Shown here: one piece after another, positions 27,553 to 37,810 of the stretch
How the letters are laid out: the number at the start of each line of letters is the position of its first letter
Numbering within the stretch: position 1 is the stretch's first letter
NCBI RefSeq assembly: GCF_014646755.1
Contig: NZ_BMNW01000002.1
Span: 244,025 to 308,024, forward strand
DNA from: Pseudomonas asuensis
GTDB lineage: Bacteria > Pseudomonadota > Gammaproteobacteria > Pseudomonadales > Pseudomonadaceae
DNA: 64,000 bases
Direction of reading: 5' to 3'
The notes under the pieces: model-generated
Told to the model about the DNA's origin: nothing
The model's input: only the letters and a program-made list of their open reading frames with translations
The model's database searches: none
Made by a program: the position numbers and the translations under genes

Positions 27553-28740
27553 TCAGTACAGGCATTCCACCGCCATGGCCGTTGCCTCGCCACCGCCAAT
27601 GCAGATGGCCGCTACGCCCCGGCGCAATTGATGGCGACGCAATGCCGAAATCAAGGTCACCAGAATCCGGGCACCCGATGCACCGATGGGATGACCCAAT
27701 GCACAGGCACCCCCATGGATATTTACCTTCTCGTGAGGTAGCCCTAACTCGCGCATGGTGACCATGGCAACCACTGCAAAGGCTTCATTGATCTCAAAGA
27801 GGTCCACCTCGTCCAGCGACCAGCCTGTGCGCTTCATCAACCGTTGAATCGCGCCGATAGGCGCTGTTGGAAACAGATGCGGTGCGTCGGCAAAAGCAGC
27901 ATGGCCGTGGATGACCGCCAGCGGCGTCAACCCCTGCCGCTCGGCCTCTGACCGGCGCATCAGCAGTAGCGCCGCGGCACCATCGGAAATGGAGCTGGAA
28001 TTGGCAGCCGTTACTGTGCCGTTCTCACGAAAGGCGGGTTTAAGCTCGGGTATCTTGTCGAGCCGGGCTTTTGGGGGCTGCTCATCATCGCGGATCAGGC
28101 GTTCTTCCTTGCGTGTCTTCACATGGACCGGGACGATTTCCGCTGCAAAGGCCCCCTCTTCAATGGCTTTGCGTGCGCGGGTTAAGGATGCCACGGCGTA
28201 CTCATCCTGAGCCGCACGGGTAACGTCATGTTGCTGGGCACAGTCTTCGGCAAAGGTGCCCATGAGGCGCCCCTTGTCGTAGGCATCTTCAAGTCCGTCC
28301 AGGAACATATGATCCAGCACGCGACCATGCCCCATGCGGTAGCCTGCGCGGGCGCGGTCCATTAAATACGGTGCGTTGGACATACTTTCCATTCCCCCGG
28401 CAATCACCCTGTTGGCACTACCGGCCAGCAGCAGGTCGTGACCGAGAATGGCTGCCTGCATACCGGAACCACACATCTTGTTAAGCGTGGTGCACGGCGT
28501 ATGGTGGGTAAGCCCTGCGCCCAGCGCGGCCTGACGCGCAGGGGCTTGTCCCAGCCCTGCGGGTAATACGCAGCCCATAAGGACTTCATCTACCGCTTCC
28601 ACACTGATACCGCTGCGCTCAATAACAGCACTGATGGCATGGGTGCCTAATTCAGTCGCACTCACACCTTGGAGGTCGCCTTGAAAGCCACCCATGGGAG
28701 TACGGGCCAGACTGACGATGACAACAGGATCTTGATTCAT
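27553..28740 (-). CDS. Thiolase (acetyl-CoA acyltransferase)
   Basis: A 395-residue degradative thiolase. Catalytic residues are C90 in LNKMCGSGMQA, the histidine in GGACALGHPIGASGARI, and the C-terminal cysteine in ICIGGGEATAMAVE. It cleaves 2-methylacetoacetyl-CoA to acetyl-CoA and propionyl-CoA if the operon serves isoleucine. GGGGAGAC precedes the ATG. It sits between the SDR and acyl-CoA dehydrogenase genes with gaps of 10-15 bp, indicating one transcript. Confidence 0.92.
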   Translation of the reverse strand: MNQDPVVIVSLARTPMGGFQGDLQGVSATELGTHAISAVIERSGISVEAVDEVLMGCVLPAGLGQAPARQAALGAGLTHHTPCTTLNKMCGSGMQAAILGHDLLLAGSANRVIAGGMESMSNAPYLMDRARAGYRMGHGRVLDHMFLDGLEDAYDKGRLMGTFAEDCAQQHDVTRAAQDEYAVASLTRARKAIEEGAFAAEIVPVHVKTRKEERLIRDDEQPPKARLDKIPELKPAFRENGTVTAANSSSISDGAAALLLMRRSEAERQGLTPLAVIHGHAAFADAPHLFPTAPIGAIQRLMKRTGWSLDEVDLFEINEAFAVVAMVTMRELGLPHEKVNIHGGACALGHPIGASGARILVTLISALRRHQLRRGVAAICIGGGEATAMAVECLY

Positions 28741-28750
28741 AATGTCTCCC

Positions 28751-29518
28751 CTACTTGGCCGCCATACGCAAGGCGCCGTCGAGACGAATCACCTCGCCGT
28801 TGAGCATGCTGTTCTCGATGATGTGTTTTACCAGCGCCGCATATTCCTCGGGCTTGCCCAGGCGTGGCGGAAAGGGCACGCCTGCAGCCAGCGATTCGCG
28901 CACGGCCTCGGTCATGCCTGCCATCATAGGCGTCTCGAAAATGCCTGGGGCAATGGTCATGACCCGAATGCCGTAGCGCGCCAGCTCGCGGGCTGCGGGC
29001 AATGTCATACTGGCGACTCCGCCTTTCGAGGCGGCATAAGCCACTTGGCCAATTTGCCCATCAAAGGCAGCGATCGATGCTGTATTGATGATGACGCCGC
29101 GCTCACCACCGGCTTCAGCCTCGCCCTGACTCATCGCTTCGGCCGCCAAACGCAGCATGTTGAAGCTGCCGATCAGATTGATGCCGATAATGCGACCAAA
29201 ACTGTCCAACCCATGCACGCCACTCTTGCCCAGTATTTTTTCGCCCCCCACTACCCCGGCGCAGTTGACCAGTCCGTGAACGGTGCCAAATGCAGCCAGC
29301 GTAGCCGTTATGGCCGCGCGTGCCTGGGCTTCATCTGTGACCTCAGTAATGGCGCAACGTACCTGGGGCCCAAGCTCGTCGGCCTTGGCCTCGACACTGG
29401 GCGCATGCATGTCCACCAGCATGACATTCGCGCCTGCTTCAACCAGCATGGCCGCAGTAGCAGCACCCAGGCCGGAGCCAGCCCCGGTTACCACAAACGT
29501 CTTGTTTTCAATATCCAT
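28751..29518 (-). CDS. SDR dehydrogenase, 3-hydroxy-2-methylbutyryl-CoA dehydrogenase-like
   Basis: A 255-residue short-chain dehydrogenase of the type II 3-hydroxyacyl-CoA dehydrogenase (HSD10) type. The NAD motif TGAGSGLG is at residues 11-18, VDMHAPS binds the cofactor ribose, [11 protein letters not shown] is present, and the active site is YAASKGG preceded by a conserved serine in [16 protein letters not shown]. The length and the [14 protein letters not shown] segment are typical of HSD10 enzymes, which oxidise 2-methyl-3-hydroxybutyryl-CoA. AAGGAG lies before the ATG at 29518; the longer frame overlaps the synthetase gene. Confidence 0.9.
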   Translation of the reverse strand: MDIENKTFVVTGAGSGLGAATAAMLVEAGANVMLVDMHAPSVEAKADELGPQVRCAITEVTDEAQARAAITATLAAFGTVHGLVNCAGVVGGEKILGKSGVHGLDSFGRIIGINLIGSFNMLRLAAEAMSQGEAEAGGERGVIINTASIAAFDGQIGQVAYAASKGGVASMTLPAARELARYGIRVMTIAPGIFETPMMAGMTEAVRESLAAGVPFPPRLGKPEEYAALVKHIIENSMLNGEVIRLDGALRMAAK

Positions 29519-29528
29519 GCAATGCTCC

Positions 29529-31187
29529 TTACGCAGCAGATACGTGGGCAGCCTGCGCCTTGGCGATTTCCTGATTACGCAGGATGAAGCGCTGGACTTT
29601 GCCGCTGGGTGTCTTGGGAAGCTCCGCCACGAATTCAATTTCACGTGGGTAGGCATGGGCGGCCAGCCGTTTGCGGACGTACTGGCGCAGCTCCTCTGCA
29701 AGCTCCGGGGTGTCACAGTACTTGCCGTGAATAACGACGAAGGCCTTGATGATCTCGGTGCGCTCAGGATCAGGTTTACCGACCACAGCAGCCTCGATCA
29801 CAGCCGGGTGCTCAATGAGCGCGCTTTCTACATCGAATGGACCGACGCGATACCCCGAAGTGGTAATGACGTCATCCGAGCGACCTACAAAACTGATACT
29901 GCCGTCATCGTTCAGCTCGACCGTATCGCCACTGAGGTAATACGAGCCGACGAAGGATTTGGTAGGTAACCCCAGGTAGCCGCCAAACCAGCACATGGGT
30001 GATTGCGAGAGATCCAGCGCCAGAATGCCGGGCTGACCTGCTGGCAGCTCTTGGGCATTGTCGTCTACCACAACGACGCGATGTCCAGGGCTGGCAAACC
30101 CTGCCGAGCCGGGCCGTACAGGATGCTCCAGCGCATGGTGATTACAGAGCACCATACCCAACTCGGTCTGCCCATAGTGATCATGAATGGTTGCATCCAG
30201 GTTTTGGGCGAACCAGCGGATAACTTCAGGATTAAGCGGCTCGCCCGCACTGCTGACGGCTCGGAGCCGCCCCTTCAGGCACTCCACCACACTGTCGCCG
30301 CCAGCAATCAGCATTCGGTAGGCCGTAGGCGAGCCGGCGAGGTTGGTAATGCCGTATTTACGAATGATGCGGCAGGTACTTTCTACCGAGAACGGACCGT
30401 CATAAAACGTTGTGGGATGCCCCAGTGCCAGTGGCCCGGTAACGGCATAGTACAGTCCGTAGGCCCAACCGGGATCGGCCACGTTCCAGAACGCATCTTC
30501 CGGGCGTAGATCAATGGCATCACTCATGTAACCCATAAAGGCCACAATAGCCTTAAGCGGCACAGCCAGAGATTTTGCCGGCCCGGTCGTGCCGGATGTA
30601 AACATGAGCAGGAAGGGATCATTGCCGGTACGCAAGACAGGTTCGAACTCGGCAGGGTACTTTTCCAGCTCGCTCCAGAAACTAAAATCGCCCCGCTCGA
30701 TCCCTAGACCGCGCCGGCCACCTAACGTAACAATGGTCGGGCATTGGTCGACATCGCTCAACTTGCCACGGTTGGTACCATCAGTGACCACCAGCTTTGC
30801 CCCTGAGGCAAGCAGCCTATGTTCGATAGCCTTGGGGCCAAATGCTGTAAACAGTGGCTGATAGACTGCACCGGCACGCCAGGTGCCCAGGATTGTGATA
30901 AGCAGCTCCGGTGTACGCGGCATAAGGCCCGCCACCCGATCCCCCGGAGCAACGCCCTGAGCGACCAGAAAATGAGCGAACTGCGCGGCACGCTGCATGA
31001 GTTCGATAAAGGTCCAGGTTTCGCTGCTGCCATCCCGGCCCTCCCAAAACAGGGCGATTCGGCCCGGCAAGGCATGGCGATCGCAGCACTCGACACAGGC
31101 ATTGAGCGCATCGAGCGTCCCGCTCAGTCGGCTGGCGATAGCTGAAGGGAAATCAAAGCTGGAATAAGCAGCCTGATAGTCCTGCAT
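29529..31187 (-). CDS. AMP-dependent acyl-CoA synthetase
   Basis: A 552-residue member of the ANL superfamily that activates a short or branched carboxylate to its CoA thioester. Visible motifs are the P-loop [15 protein letters not shown], the adenine-binding region [50 protein letters not shown], and the C-terminal catalytic lysine in [15 protein letters not shown]. First gene of the acs-SDR-thiolase-dehydrogenase-hydratase run. It allows exogenous 2-methylbutyrate-like acids to enter isoleucine degradation; the exact acid is inferred. A CA-rich motif lies in its leader. Confidence 0.9.
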   Translation of the reverse strand: MQDYQAAYSSFDFPSAIASRLSGTLDALNACVECCDRHALPGRIALFWEGRDGSSETWTFIELMQRAAQFAHFLVAQGVAPGDRVAGLMPRTPELLITILGTWRAGAVYQPLFTAFGPKAIEHRLLASGAKLVVTDGTNRGKLSDVDQCPTIVTLGGRRGLGIERGDFSFWSELEKYPAEFEPVLRTGNDPFLLMFTSGTTGPAKSLAVPLKAIVAFMGYMSDAIDLRPEDAFWNVADPGWAYGLYYAVTGPLALGHPTTFYDGPFSVESTCRIIRKYGITNLAGSPTAYRMLIAGGDSVVECLKGRLRAVSSAGEPLNPEVIRWFAQNLDATIHDHYGQTELGMVLCNHHALEHPVRPGSAGFASPGHRVVVVDDNAQELPAGQPGILALDLSQSPMCWFGGYLGLPTKSFVGSYYLSGDTVELNDDGSISFVGRSDDVITTSGYRVGPFDVESALIEHPAVIEAAVVGKPDPERTEIIKAFVVIHGKYCDTPELAEELRQYVRKRLAAHAYPREIEFVAELPKTPSGKVQRFILRNQEIAKAQAAHVSAA

Positions 31188-31202
31188 AGTCAGTTCCTCG
31201 GC

Positions 31203-31215
31203 TTGTTGTTATTGG
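31203..31215 (-). promoter_or_regulatory. CA-rich Hfq/Crc-type motif ahead of acyl-CoA synthetase operon
   Basis: The minus strand reads CCAATAACAACAA just before GCCGAGG and the ATG, covering the ribosome binding region. Confidence 0.5.
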
Positions 31216-31302
31216 AACGTCAGGAGCGTCCTCTTGACTGTATCGCGCCAGCGCTGGCTTGCAATGGTCAAAGCCTTCAATCTGCCTGAGCGGTTTGGAC
31301 AA

Positions 31303-32340
31303 TCAGGCAGAATCGGTCTGGGAGAGGATCAGGTTGCGATAATGGCCGGGGTTGGTTCCGGTCCACTTGCGAAAGGCCTTGTAGAAAGCGCTGATGTCAG
31401 CAAAGCCAAGTTGGCTGGCGATATCGGAATAGGTCATCAAGGGCTCGGCAAGCCAGTTAATGGCCAGCTCCCTGCGCACGGTATCCTTGATAGCCTGATA
31501 GGACTGGCCCTGCTCTGCCAGGCGACGGCGCAGGGTCGCCGGTGACATACACAGCGTCTGTGCCAGGGCTTCGCTTGTGGGCCACTGCTCCCCCGGCAGC
31601 GCCCTTAGCTGGATCTTTATGCGACTGGCCAGGCTGTCCGAGTCCCGGTATTTCTCAAGGATATTGCAAGGCGCCTCAGCCAGGAACCGCATAAGGTCTG
31701 CCTCGCTACGCCTAACCGGCACATCCAGCACATCAGCCGCAAAGATGATGCGTGTTCGGCCTTGGTTAAACCGCAGGTTATCCGAGAACATCACATTATA
31801 GTCGGCTGTAAACGCTGGCTCCGGGCAGCGTAGCTCAATGGCCAGGATCGGAATGCGGCGCCCGGCCAGCCAGCAAGCCAAGCCATGAACAATCATCCAA
31901 TAGGTAAAATACGCAAACGCACGATTGGGTGCCCCTGCGGGCTCACGCAACACAATTTCAGCCAGACTTTGGCTGCGCACCAGTTCGCCGCGAAGGCGCT
32001 CGAAGGTAAGCCCCAGAAATGTCAGTCCATGAGTGAGCGCCGCACCTACCGTAGGCTGCGACAGACAAGCCCGGCAGAGAAATTCGAAACTGCCGGATCG
32101 CATGCCCCGAGGGTCCATACCAAAAAACTCATCATCGAAGCGTCGCGCAAGGCGCCGCCAGAGACGCCCATAAAAGGGAACCGACACACGCCCGTCCGGC
32201 TCCTGCAGGCAATCGGGTGCCAGTCCAATATCGCACAGGAGCTCTGCTTGGCTCATCCCACGTGCAGAGAAGGCCTGTAGGGCCTCCTCTACCAAGTGGG
32301 TCGAAATGGTGCCCTTGGGCACGACGGCACGGCGTGTCAC
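31303..32340 (-). CDS. AraC-family regulator of the acyl-CoA operon
   Basis: A 345-residue AraC-type activator. The N-terminal ~230 residues form the effector domain found in OruR-like regulators (FYGRLWRRLARRFDDEFFGMD). The C-terminal ~85 residues hold the two HTH motifs (MSPATLRRRLAEQGQSYQAIKDTVRRELA and YSDIASQLGFADISAFYKAFRKWTGTNPG). The start is GTG. It begins three bases after the hydrolase stop on the same strand and lies 115 bp upstream of the synthetase. P. aeruginosa has an equivalent arrangement around an AraC gene, AMP-binding gene, SDR, thiolase and dehydrogenase, so it likely activates that operon. Confidence 0.85.
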   Translation of the reverse strand: MTRRAVVPKGTISTHLVEEALQAFSARGMSQAELLCDIGLAPDCLQEPDGRVSVPFYGRLWRRLARRFDDEFFGMDPRGMRSGSFEFLCRACLSQPTVGAALTHGLTFLGLTFERLRGELVRSQSLAEIVLREPAGAPNRAFAYFTYWMIVHGLACWLAGRRIPILAIELRCPEPAFTADYNVMFSDNLRFNQGRTRIIFAADVLDVPVRRSEADLMRFLAEAPCNILEKYRDSDSLASRIKIQLRALPGEQWPTSEALAQTLCMSPATLRRRLAEQGQSYQAIKDTVRRELAINWLAEPLMTYSDIASQLGFADISAFYKAFRKWTGTNPGHYRNLILSQTDSA

Positions 32341-32343
32341 GCC

Positions 32344-33462
32344 TTAGTCCTTGAGCGCGCGCAGGGGATGCTCCTGAATGGAAAAGGCAGGCTCAAAAAA
32401 GGCATCCAGCCAACCAGGATCCTCCGTTGCCAGCGGATCCGCGTGCCATTTAGGCTGGCGATCCTTGTCGATCAACAGCGCACGGATACCTTCCTGCAAT
32501 TCGCCAAGCTGAGTACACCGCACAGAAAGGTCCAGCTCACTGCGCAGCGCCTCGGCCAGCGACCAGCGCTTGCTGCGCCTGAGCTGACGCAGCGTGATTG
32601 CAGCAGACGTAGGCGAGCCTTGAGCCAGTGTCTTGGCTGCCTTGGCTAGCCAGGGATGGTCCCCCCTGTAGGTCTTGATTTCAGCAAGCAGGGTTTTATC
32701 ATCATCAAAATCGGTCAATGCCTGGATCGTATCAAAGAGCGGCTGCACGTTCGGCTCTGGCATCTGCGTCTGGCTCGCCTGTTCGTGCAGGCGTAGCACA
32801 TGGCCAATCGAAGCATGATCGAGCACCCGACCCGGCATAGCCTGCAGGTCGGCAATGACCTGTTCACGTCGACCCGCTGCAACACAGCGATCAGCCAGCC
32901 CTACAAAGACAGCATCGCGTGCCATAAGCTGTGCGCCGGTAATCCCCAGGAACAGTCCGCAACGCCCAGGCATACGGTTGAGAAACCAGCTGGCGCCAAC
33001 GTCAGGGTAGAGCCCGATGCTTACCTCTGGCATGGCAACACGGGTGCTCTCGCATACCACTCGGTGGGACGCTCCGGCCAACAGCCCAAGCCCTCCCCCC
33101 ATAACATATCCAGCCCCCCAGGCAATCACAGGTTTGGGATAGTGATGAATGAAATGATCGAGCCGGTACTCCAGCGTAAAGTAATCGCCTGTTGCTTTAC
33201 CCGGTCCGGCTTGACCTTCCTGCATGGCTTTGTAGAGCGCTACGATGTCGCCTCCTGCGCAAAAGGCTTTTTCGCCGGCACCCTCAAGCCACACTGCATC
33301 GATATCGTCTTGGTCAGCCCATTGCTTGAGCTGTTCTTCAAGCTGGATAGCCATGTCGAATGAAAGGGCGTTCAGACTGCCCGGTGCGTCTAGCGTCACG
33401 CGTCCGAGCCGCTTGCCAGAGGCCAATGGCAGCTCCGTTACCTGGATGCAGCGCTCACTCAT
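32344..33462 (-). CDS. 3-hydroxyisobutyryl-CoA hydrolase (crotonase family)
   Basis: A 372-residue crotonase-superfamily protein. Length, the FCAGGDIVALY segment and the active-site pair E146 and D154 in VAMPEVSIGLYPDVGASWFLNRMPG match 3-hydroxyisobutyryl-CoA hydrolase, which releases 3-hydroxyisobutyrate in valine catabolism. Its product is the substrate of MmsB at 3.4 kb. Simple enoyl-CoA hydratases are ~110 residues shorter. It shares a strand and near-zero spacing with the AraC gene. A CA-rich motif precedes it. Confidence 0.9.
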   Translation of the reverse strand: MSERCIQVTELPLASGKRLGRVTLDAPGSLNALSFDMAIQLEEQLKQWADQDDIDAVWLEGAGEKAFCAGGDIVALYKAMQEGQAGPGKATGDYFTLEYRLDHFIHHYPKPVIAWGAGYVMGGGLGLLAGASHRVVCESTRVAMPEVSIGLYPDVGASWFLNRMPGRCGLFLGITGAQLMARDAVFVGLADRCVAAGRREQVIADLQAMPGRVLDHASIGHVLRLHEQASQTQMPEPNVQPLFDTIQALTDFDDDKTLLAEIKTYRGDHPWLAKAAKTLAQGSPTSAAITLRQLRRSKRWSLAEALRSELDLSVRCTQLGELQEGIRALLIDKDRQPKWHADPLATEDPGWLDAFFEPAFSIQEHPLRALKD

Positions 33463-33476
33463 GTAGGTACTCTCGT

Positions 33477-33488
33477 CTTGTTCTTATC
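33477..33488 (-). promoter_or_regulatory. CA-rich Hfq/Crc-type motif ahead of 3-hydroxyisobutyryl-CoA hydrolase
   Basis: The minus strand reads GATAAGAACAAG about 15-25 bases before the ATG. Confidence 0.4.
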
Positions 33489-33676
33489 GGTCGCCACATC
33501 TGCCAGCAGCAGACATGGCCATGAGAAATGCCTTACCAGATAAGCACATTCCACCCAGAGGAGACAATTAATCCTAACGGTGATAAGGGGTTAGCCGTCT
33601 GCCGATTAGCGGGGCTTTGTAAATGCGGAAAATTCACCTATAACTAACCCAGTCAGCAACCTACAGGATAAACCTC

Positions 33677-33901
33677 ATGCATTTTCTCATCATGCAGGGC
33701 CAGTATGGTCACAAGCTGGTTAGCTATAGTGATGCTGTATTTGATTTAAAAGAAGTATTGATGGAGTTAAAAGAGAGGGATGCCGCCAACTCGCCGATGA
33801 TCCTTGACGAAAAGCTTGTACAAAGCACTTATCTTTGCACCGAAACGGGCATGCCCGTACAAGAAATTGACGGTTATCTCATCCGGCTGGCTGAGCTGTA
33901 A
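33677..33901 (+). CDS. Small hypothetical protein, 74 aa
   Basis: I do not recognise it. It is acidic, soluble and probably mixed alpha/beta, with FLIMQGQYGHKLVSY at the N-terminus and two helical segments (AVFDLKEVLMELKERDA, EIDGYLIRLAEL). There is no signal peptide. AGGAT lies upstream of the ATG. It stands alone between the hydrolase gene and a chemoreceptor, with a hairpin after it. The length and codon use are compatible with a real short gene, but function is unknown. Confidence 0.55.
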   Translation: MHFLIMQGQYGHKLVSYSDAVFDLKEVLMELKERDAANSPMILDEKLVQSTYLCTETGMPVQEIDGYLIRLAEL

Positions 33902-33995
33902 GCAGGGCCCCATGGGGCTGACCGGAGAGGGTCGGGTTCTTATTGCCGTATTGCAGTGTAAGAACCGCCCTCCCCTACTCCGATCTTTCCCTGCA

Positions 33996-34022
33996 TTACC
34001 GGCCAGTGCTACCAGCCGGTAA
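33996..34022. terminator. Hairpin between convergent genes at 34 kb
   Basis: A perfect 8-bp stem (TTACCGGC / GCCGGTAA) followed by CGTTGCCTTT on the plus strand. It lies between the small ORF and the chemoreceptor. Confidence 0.6.
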
Positions 34023-34030
34023 CGTTGCCT

Positions 34031-36154
34031 TTATACCTTGAACTGATTAACCAGGCGGCGCTGCTGCTCGGCCAGCTGTGTCAGCTCTGCACTGGCGTGC
34101 GATGACTGATCCGCGCCATTGGCGACTTCAGTCGCAACCATCCCAATCACGGTAACGTTGCGGTTGATGTCTTCAGCCACGGCACTTTGCTCTTCCGCCG
34201 CTCCAGCAATGTGGATGTTCATCTCTGTGATGACGGAAACAGCTTCAGTGATCGCTGTCAGCGCCGCAGCGGCCTCGGCAGACTGCTGTACACTGGTTTC
34301 GGTCCTTGCCTGGCTAGCCTGCATGATCTGCACTACGTCCTGCGTACCGCTTTGCAGCTGCTGGATCATGGTCTGGATTTCATGAGTAGCCTGCTGCGTC
34401 TTGCCAGCCAGATTGCGCACTTCATCCGCTACCACGGCAAATCCACGGCCCTGTTCGCCCGCTCGCGCCGCCTCGATGGCTGCGTTGAGAGCCAGCAGGT
34501 TCGTCTGCTCGGCAATACCGCGAATACTCACAAGAATAGTCGTGATGTTTTCACTGTTCTTGGCCAACCCCTCTACACTGACGACAGCACGGTTGATCTC
34601 GGCAGCCAACGCAGAAATCGCATCGCTGGAGTTCTGTACGATCGTCCGTCCATGATTGGCTGATTGATCTGCATTTCCTGCCGCCTCAGCCGCCTGATTG
34701 GCACTGCGAGCAACCTCCTGAGCCGTCGCAGACATCTCCTGGATAGCCGTGGCTACCTGATCGATTTCAACCTGCTGCTTTTGTACGCCCTGCTGGGTAT
34801 GGATGGCAATTTCCGCCGTATGCTCAGACGCATCGCTGACCTTTTGTACCGAGGAGACAACCTGGGTGATCATGCCCTGGAGTTTTGCCAGGAAGCGGTT
34901 GAACCCCTTGGCCATCGCACCCAACTCATCGGCACGGTTTTCATCAAGCCTGCGAGTCAGATCCCCTTCACCCTGAGCAATGTCCTCCAGCATCCACACC
35001 ATCTGCTTTAAGGGTCGGGTAATACTGCGACTCACCAGCCACAGCGCACCGAGGCCTATAACCGCAATGGCCAAGCCTACCAACCCCATGCCAAAGGTAT
35101 TCCGATCAGTCTGTGCCTTGATATCGGCATGGAGCTTAATGGCTTCCCCTAGTGCAGCCTGGATCGGCAACTGGATCATCAGCGTCCACTGGGCTGATGT
35201 CTGACCTACCTTGAATGGCAGAAACAACTCGATGTGGCCATGCGATTCATCGTAATCATAAAGCGGCTCTCCGACTTTAACCCGCTTCAGATTGCTGAGC
35301 TCGCTTTCATCCAGCAGTCCATTGATGGATTTACCTACCTGAGTCGCGTCCTTGGTGTACGCAATCACCGCACCATTACCGGCGATCAGGGCCATTTGCC
35401 CGGCGCCTTGATAAAGCGATTGATTAGCCTTGACCAAGGCATCCTGAATGAACCCAACAGACAGGTCGGCACCGGCAATGCCCTGGAATTTACCATTAGC
35501 CATGATAGGCGCGGTAAACGAAGTCATCAGGATAGGTTTGCCATCAACTTCGTAGGCGTACGGATCAACAGCACACAGCTGATGCGTTTCCTTGGGACAC
35601 AGGTAGTATTCGCCTTCACGCACACCCGAATCCGAGCGTTTCTGGCTTTCCATGAATTGAAGGATGTCCTGCCCAAGTGCACCGCTGGCATTACGATACC
35701 AGTACGGCAGGAAGCGGCCGCCACTGTCGTGGCCGGGCTGTCCCATGAACTGGTGATCATCACCGGCAAACGCGTTTGGCTCCCAACCAATATAAGCGCC
35801 CAAAAGTGCAGGATGCTTGTCCGCCGCATCGCGCACAATTCGGTCTTGCTCGTCACGGGACAAGTGCACGCTCACGCCAGGATCGGCTGCGGACAATGCA
35901 CTTAACTGTGCTAGGGACACTGCAACATTCAGTGGTTTTTCAAGATCATTCTGGATATGCATAACATTGGCGTCAGCCAGCGAGATCAACCGCTCCCTGA
36001 TCACCTTTTCAAACAGCGCGTCCGTGCCCTTGTTCACCTGCGCCTGTGTGCGTGCACCGGTTACCAGCGTATACCCCACCAATGCAACGATGATGGCTAG
36101 GATACAGGCTCCGGCATACGCCATGATGGTGTATTGGAGGGATTTGAATTTCAT
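34031..36154 (-). CDS. Methyl-accepting chemotaxis protein with Cache sensor
   Basis: A 707-residue transmembrane chemoreceptor. The first helix is at ~9-31 ([20 protein letters not shown]). A large periplasmic double-Cache-type domain spans ~40-345, including [22 protein letters not shown] and [21 protein letters not shown]. The second helix is at ~352-374, followed by HAMP ([29 protein letters not shown]) and the signalling domain with the invariant tip [35 protein letters not shown]. No C-terminal CheR-binding pentapeptide is present. The ligand is unknown; dCache receptors often sense amino acids or organic acids. The neighbouring MHS transporter on the same strand may share its ligand. 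Confidence 0.93.
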   Translation of the reverse strand: MKFKSLQYTIMAYAGACILAIIVALVGYTLVTGARTQAQVNKGTDALFEKVIRERLISLADANVMHIQNDLEKPLNVAVSLAQLSALSAADPGVSVHLSRDEQDRIVRDAADKHPALLGAYIGWEPNAFAGDDHQFMGQPGHDSGGRFLPYWYRNASGALGQDILQFMESQKRSDSGVREGEYYLCPKETHQLCAVDPYAYEVDGKPILMTSFTAPIMANGKFQGIAGADLSVGFIQDALVKANQSLYQGAGQMALIAGNGAVIAYTKDATQVGKSINGLLDESELSNLKRVKVGEPLYDYDESHGHIELFLPFKVGQTSAQWTLMIQLPIQAALGEAIKLHADIKAQTDRNTFGMGLVGLAIAVIGLGALWLVSRSITRPLKQMVWMLEDIAQGEGDLTRRLDENRADELGAMAKGFNRFLAKLQGMITQVVSSVQKVSDASEHTAEIAIHTQQGVQKQQVEIDQVATAIQEMSATAQEVARSANQAAEAAGNADQSANHGRTIVQNSSDAISALAAEINRAVVSVEGLAKNSENITTILVSIRGIAEQTNLLALNAAIEAARAGEQGRGFAVVADEVRNLAGKTQQATHEIQTMIQQLQSGTQDVVQIMQASQARTETSVQQSAEAAAALTAITEAVSVITEMNIHIAGAAEEQSAVAEDINRNVTVIGMVATEVANGADQSSHASAELTQLAEQQRRLVNQFKV

Positions 36155-36294
36155 GGTCTCTTTCCATGTCTGGTTTGCTATAGGCCTCTATCGGCGCAGA
36201 CTGGGAAAGCTGAATTGCAGCTTGTCGGTTATGGTGACATCTGGCCGTACCTGCCCTGACTGGACCCAGCAGACAGAGCAGATACGTAAGGTGC

Positions 36295-37611
36295 TTAACT
36301 CGATGAGGAGAAATCGGTCAGCGGACGCGATAACCGGGGATCGTTGCGGTAAGCCAGCATCAGCGCAACCCCGACCATACCCATTACTGCACAGTACCCC
36401 ACGCAAAACCACGGGCTGACCGGCATCAATGCAATCAGGATCAAGGGCGTCATGCTGCCCCAGATCGAATAGGCAATGTTATAGGTAAACGAAATGCCAG
36501 TAACACGGATGTTGGAGGGGAACAGTCCGATCATCACTGACGGCACAACGCCCACGATCCCACAGGCAAGGCCTGCAATGGCATAGCCCAACCACAGCGC
36601 TATCGCCTCGCTGACCAGACTCGTATAAAGAACAGCAATACCAGGCGCAAGAATAGCGCTGTATAACCCCATCGCGCGCCATGGCCCCATGCGGTCGGAA
36701 ATACACCCGGCAATCACACAACCGATATTCAAGAATATGATGCCAATGCAGCTCATGCGGAATGCTGTACTGGTCGGGATGTGAAAGTACTGCTGCATAA
36801 CGGTGGGCGTTACCACCACCAGGACGACCACGGCCGAGGTCAGTACACAGGTCAGGAGCGCTGCGGGCAACAAGGCGGTCCGGTGCTCCCGAAGAACGGT
36901 CGATAAGGGCAGGCTTGTCGACAATACCTTGCGAGCCTGCATTTCCATGAACACAGGTGTCTCATTCAGCCAACGCCGTAGCCATACCGCCAGCACGCCA
37001 AAAAAACCACCCAGAATAAACGGTATTCGCCATGCATAGGCATGGAGTTCATCTTGAGAGTAAAGGGACGACAATAGCGTTGCTGTCAGCGCGCCCAACA
37101 GGTAGCCAAAGGTCAGGCCCGCCTGAAGAATGCCCAGGGCATAACCTCGGTGATTGGCAGGAGCATGTTCGGCTACGAATACCCAGGCACTAGGCACCTC
37201 TCCTCCAACGGCAGCGCCTTGGAGAACCCTTAATAACAACAGAACCAACGGCGCGAAATAACCAATCTGCGCATAGGTAGGCATGACACCGATGAGCAGG
37301 CTCGGCAACGCCATGAGCAGAATGCTCAAGTTGAACATGCGCTTTCGACCCAGGCGATCGGCATAATGGGCCATGAGGATGCCACCTAGCGGGCGCGCCA
37401 GATACCCAGTGGCAAAGATGCCAAAGCTCTGCAACAGCCGCAGCCACTCAGGCATTTCGGGTGGAAAGAATAATTGGCTGAGTACCAACGCGAAAAAGAC
37501 GAAAATGATGAAGTCGTATATTTCCAGCGCGCCGCCCAGAGCCGCCAGGCCCAGGGTCTTATAGTCCTGCCAGGATAACCGCCGAGCAGGTGTGTGAATA
37601 TTGCTATGCAT
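36295..37611 (-). CDS. MHS-family MFS transporter (citrate/organic acid symporter-like)
   Basis: A ~438-residue, 12-helix metabolite:H+ symporter. Diagnostic stretches are ALGGALEIYDFIIFVFFALVLSQLFFP, MAHYADRLGRKRMFNLSILLMALP and LQGAAVGGEVPSAWVFVAEHAP. These match the citrate/proton and proline-betaine branch. The start is uncertain: 37611 gives a family-like N-terminus, while the frame stays open to 37788 and another Met lies 12 codons upstream; none has a clear ribosome binding site. It shares a strand with the chemoreceptor, with 140 bp between. The substrate is not identifiable. Confidence 0.82.
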   Translation of the reverse strand: MHSNIHTPARRLSWQDYKTLGLAALGGALEIYDFIIFVFFALVLSQLFFPPEMPEWLRLLQSFGIFATGYLARPLGGILMAHYADRLGRKRMFNLSILLMALPSLLIGVMPTYAQIGYFAPLVLLLLRVLQGAAVGGEVPSAWVFVAEHAPANHRGYALGILQAGLTFGYLLGALTATLLSSLYSQDELHAYAWRIPFILGGFFGVLAVWLRRWLNETPVFMEMQARKVLSTSLPLSTVLREHRTALLPAALLTCVLTSAVVVLVVVTPTVMQQYFHIPTSTAFRMSCIGIIFLNIGCVIAGCISDRMGPWRAMGLYSAILAPGIAVLYTSLVSEAIALWLGYAIAGLACGIVGVVPSVMIGLFPSNIRVTGISFTYNIAYSIWGSMTPLILIALMPVSPWFCVGYCAVMGMVGVALMLAYRNDPRLSRPLTDFSSSS

Positions 37612-37810
37612 GTAAACGTGCCCGCTGTTTTCTTGCCCAAACATAAGGTGGCGCAGAATACAGGGAAGTCGCAGCCTTGTTACAGTGTAAACATATCCTT
37701 GAGCAGCGCTTGGTAAATCCCGGGCATTTGCCTCAAACCTTCGCCACAAGCCTGGTCTAATCCATACGCTCACCCAGACATAACCCACCCGCTTGAAGCC
37801 TCAGTCAGAC

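Noticed and set aside
28742..29587. A 281-codon plus-strand frame opposite the SDR gene
   Set aside because: Antisense shadow; the minus-strand SDR has complete catalytic motifs.
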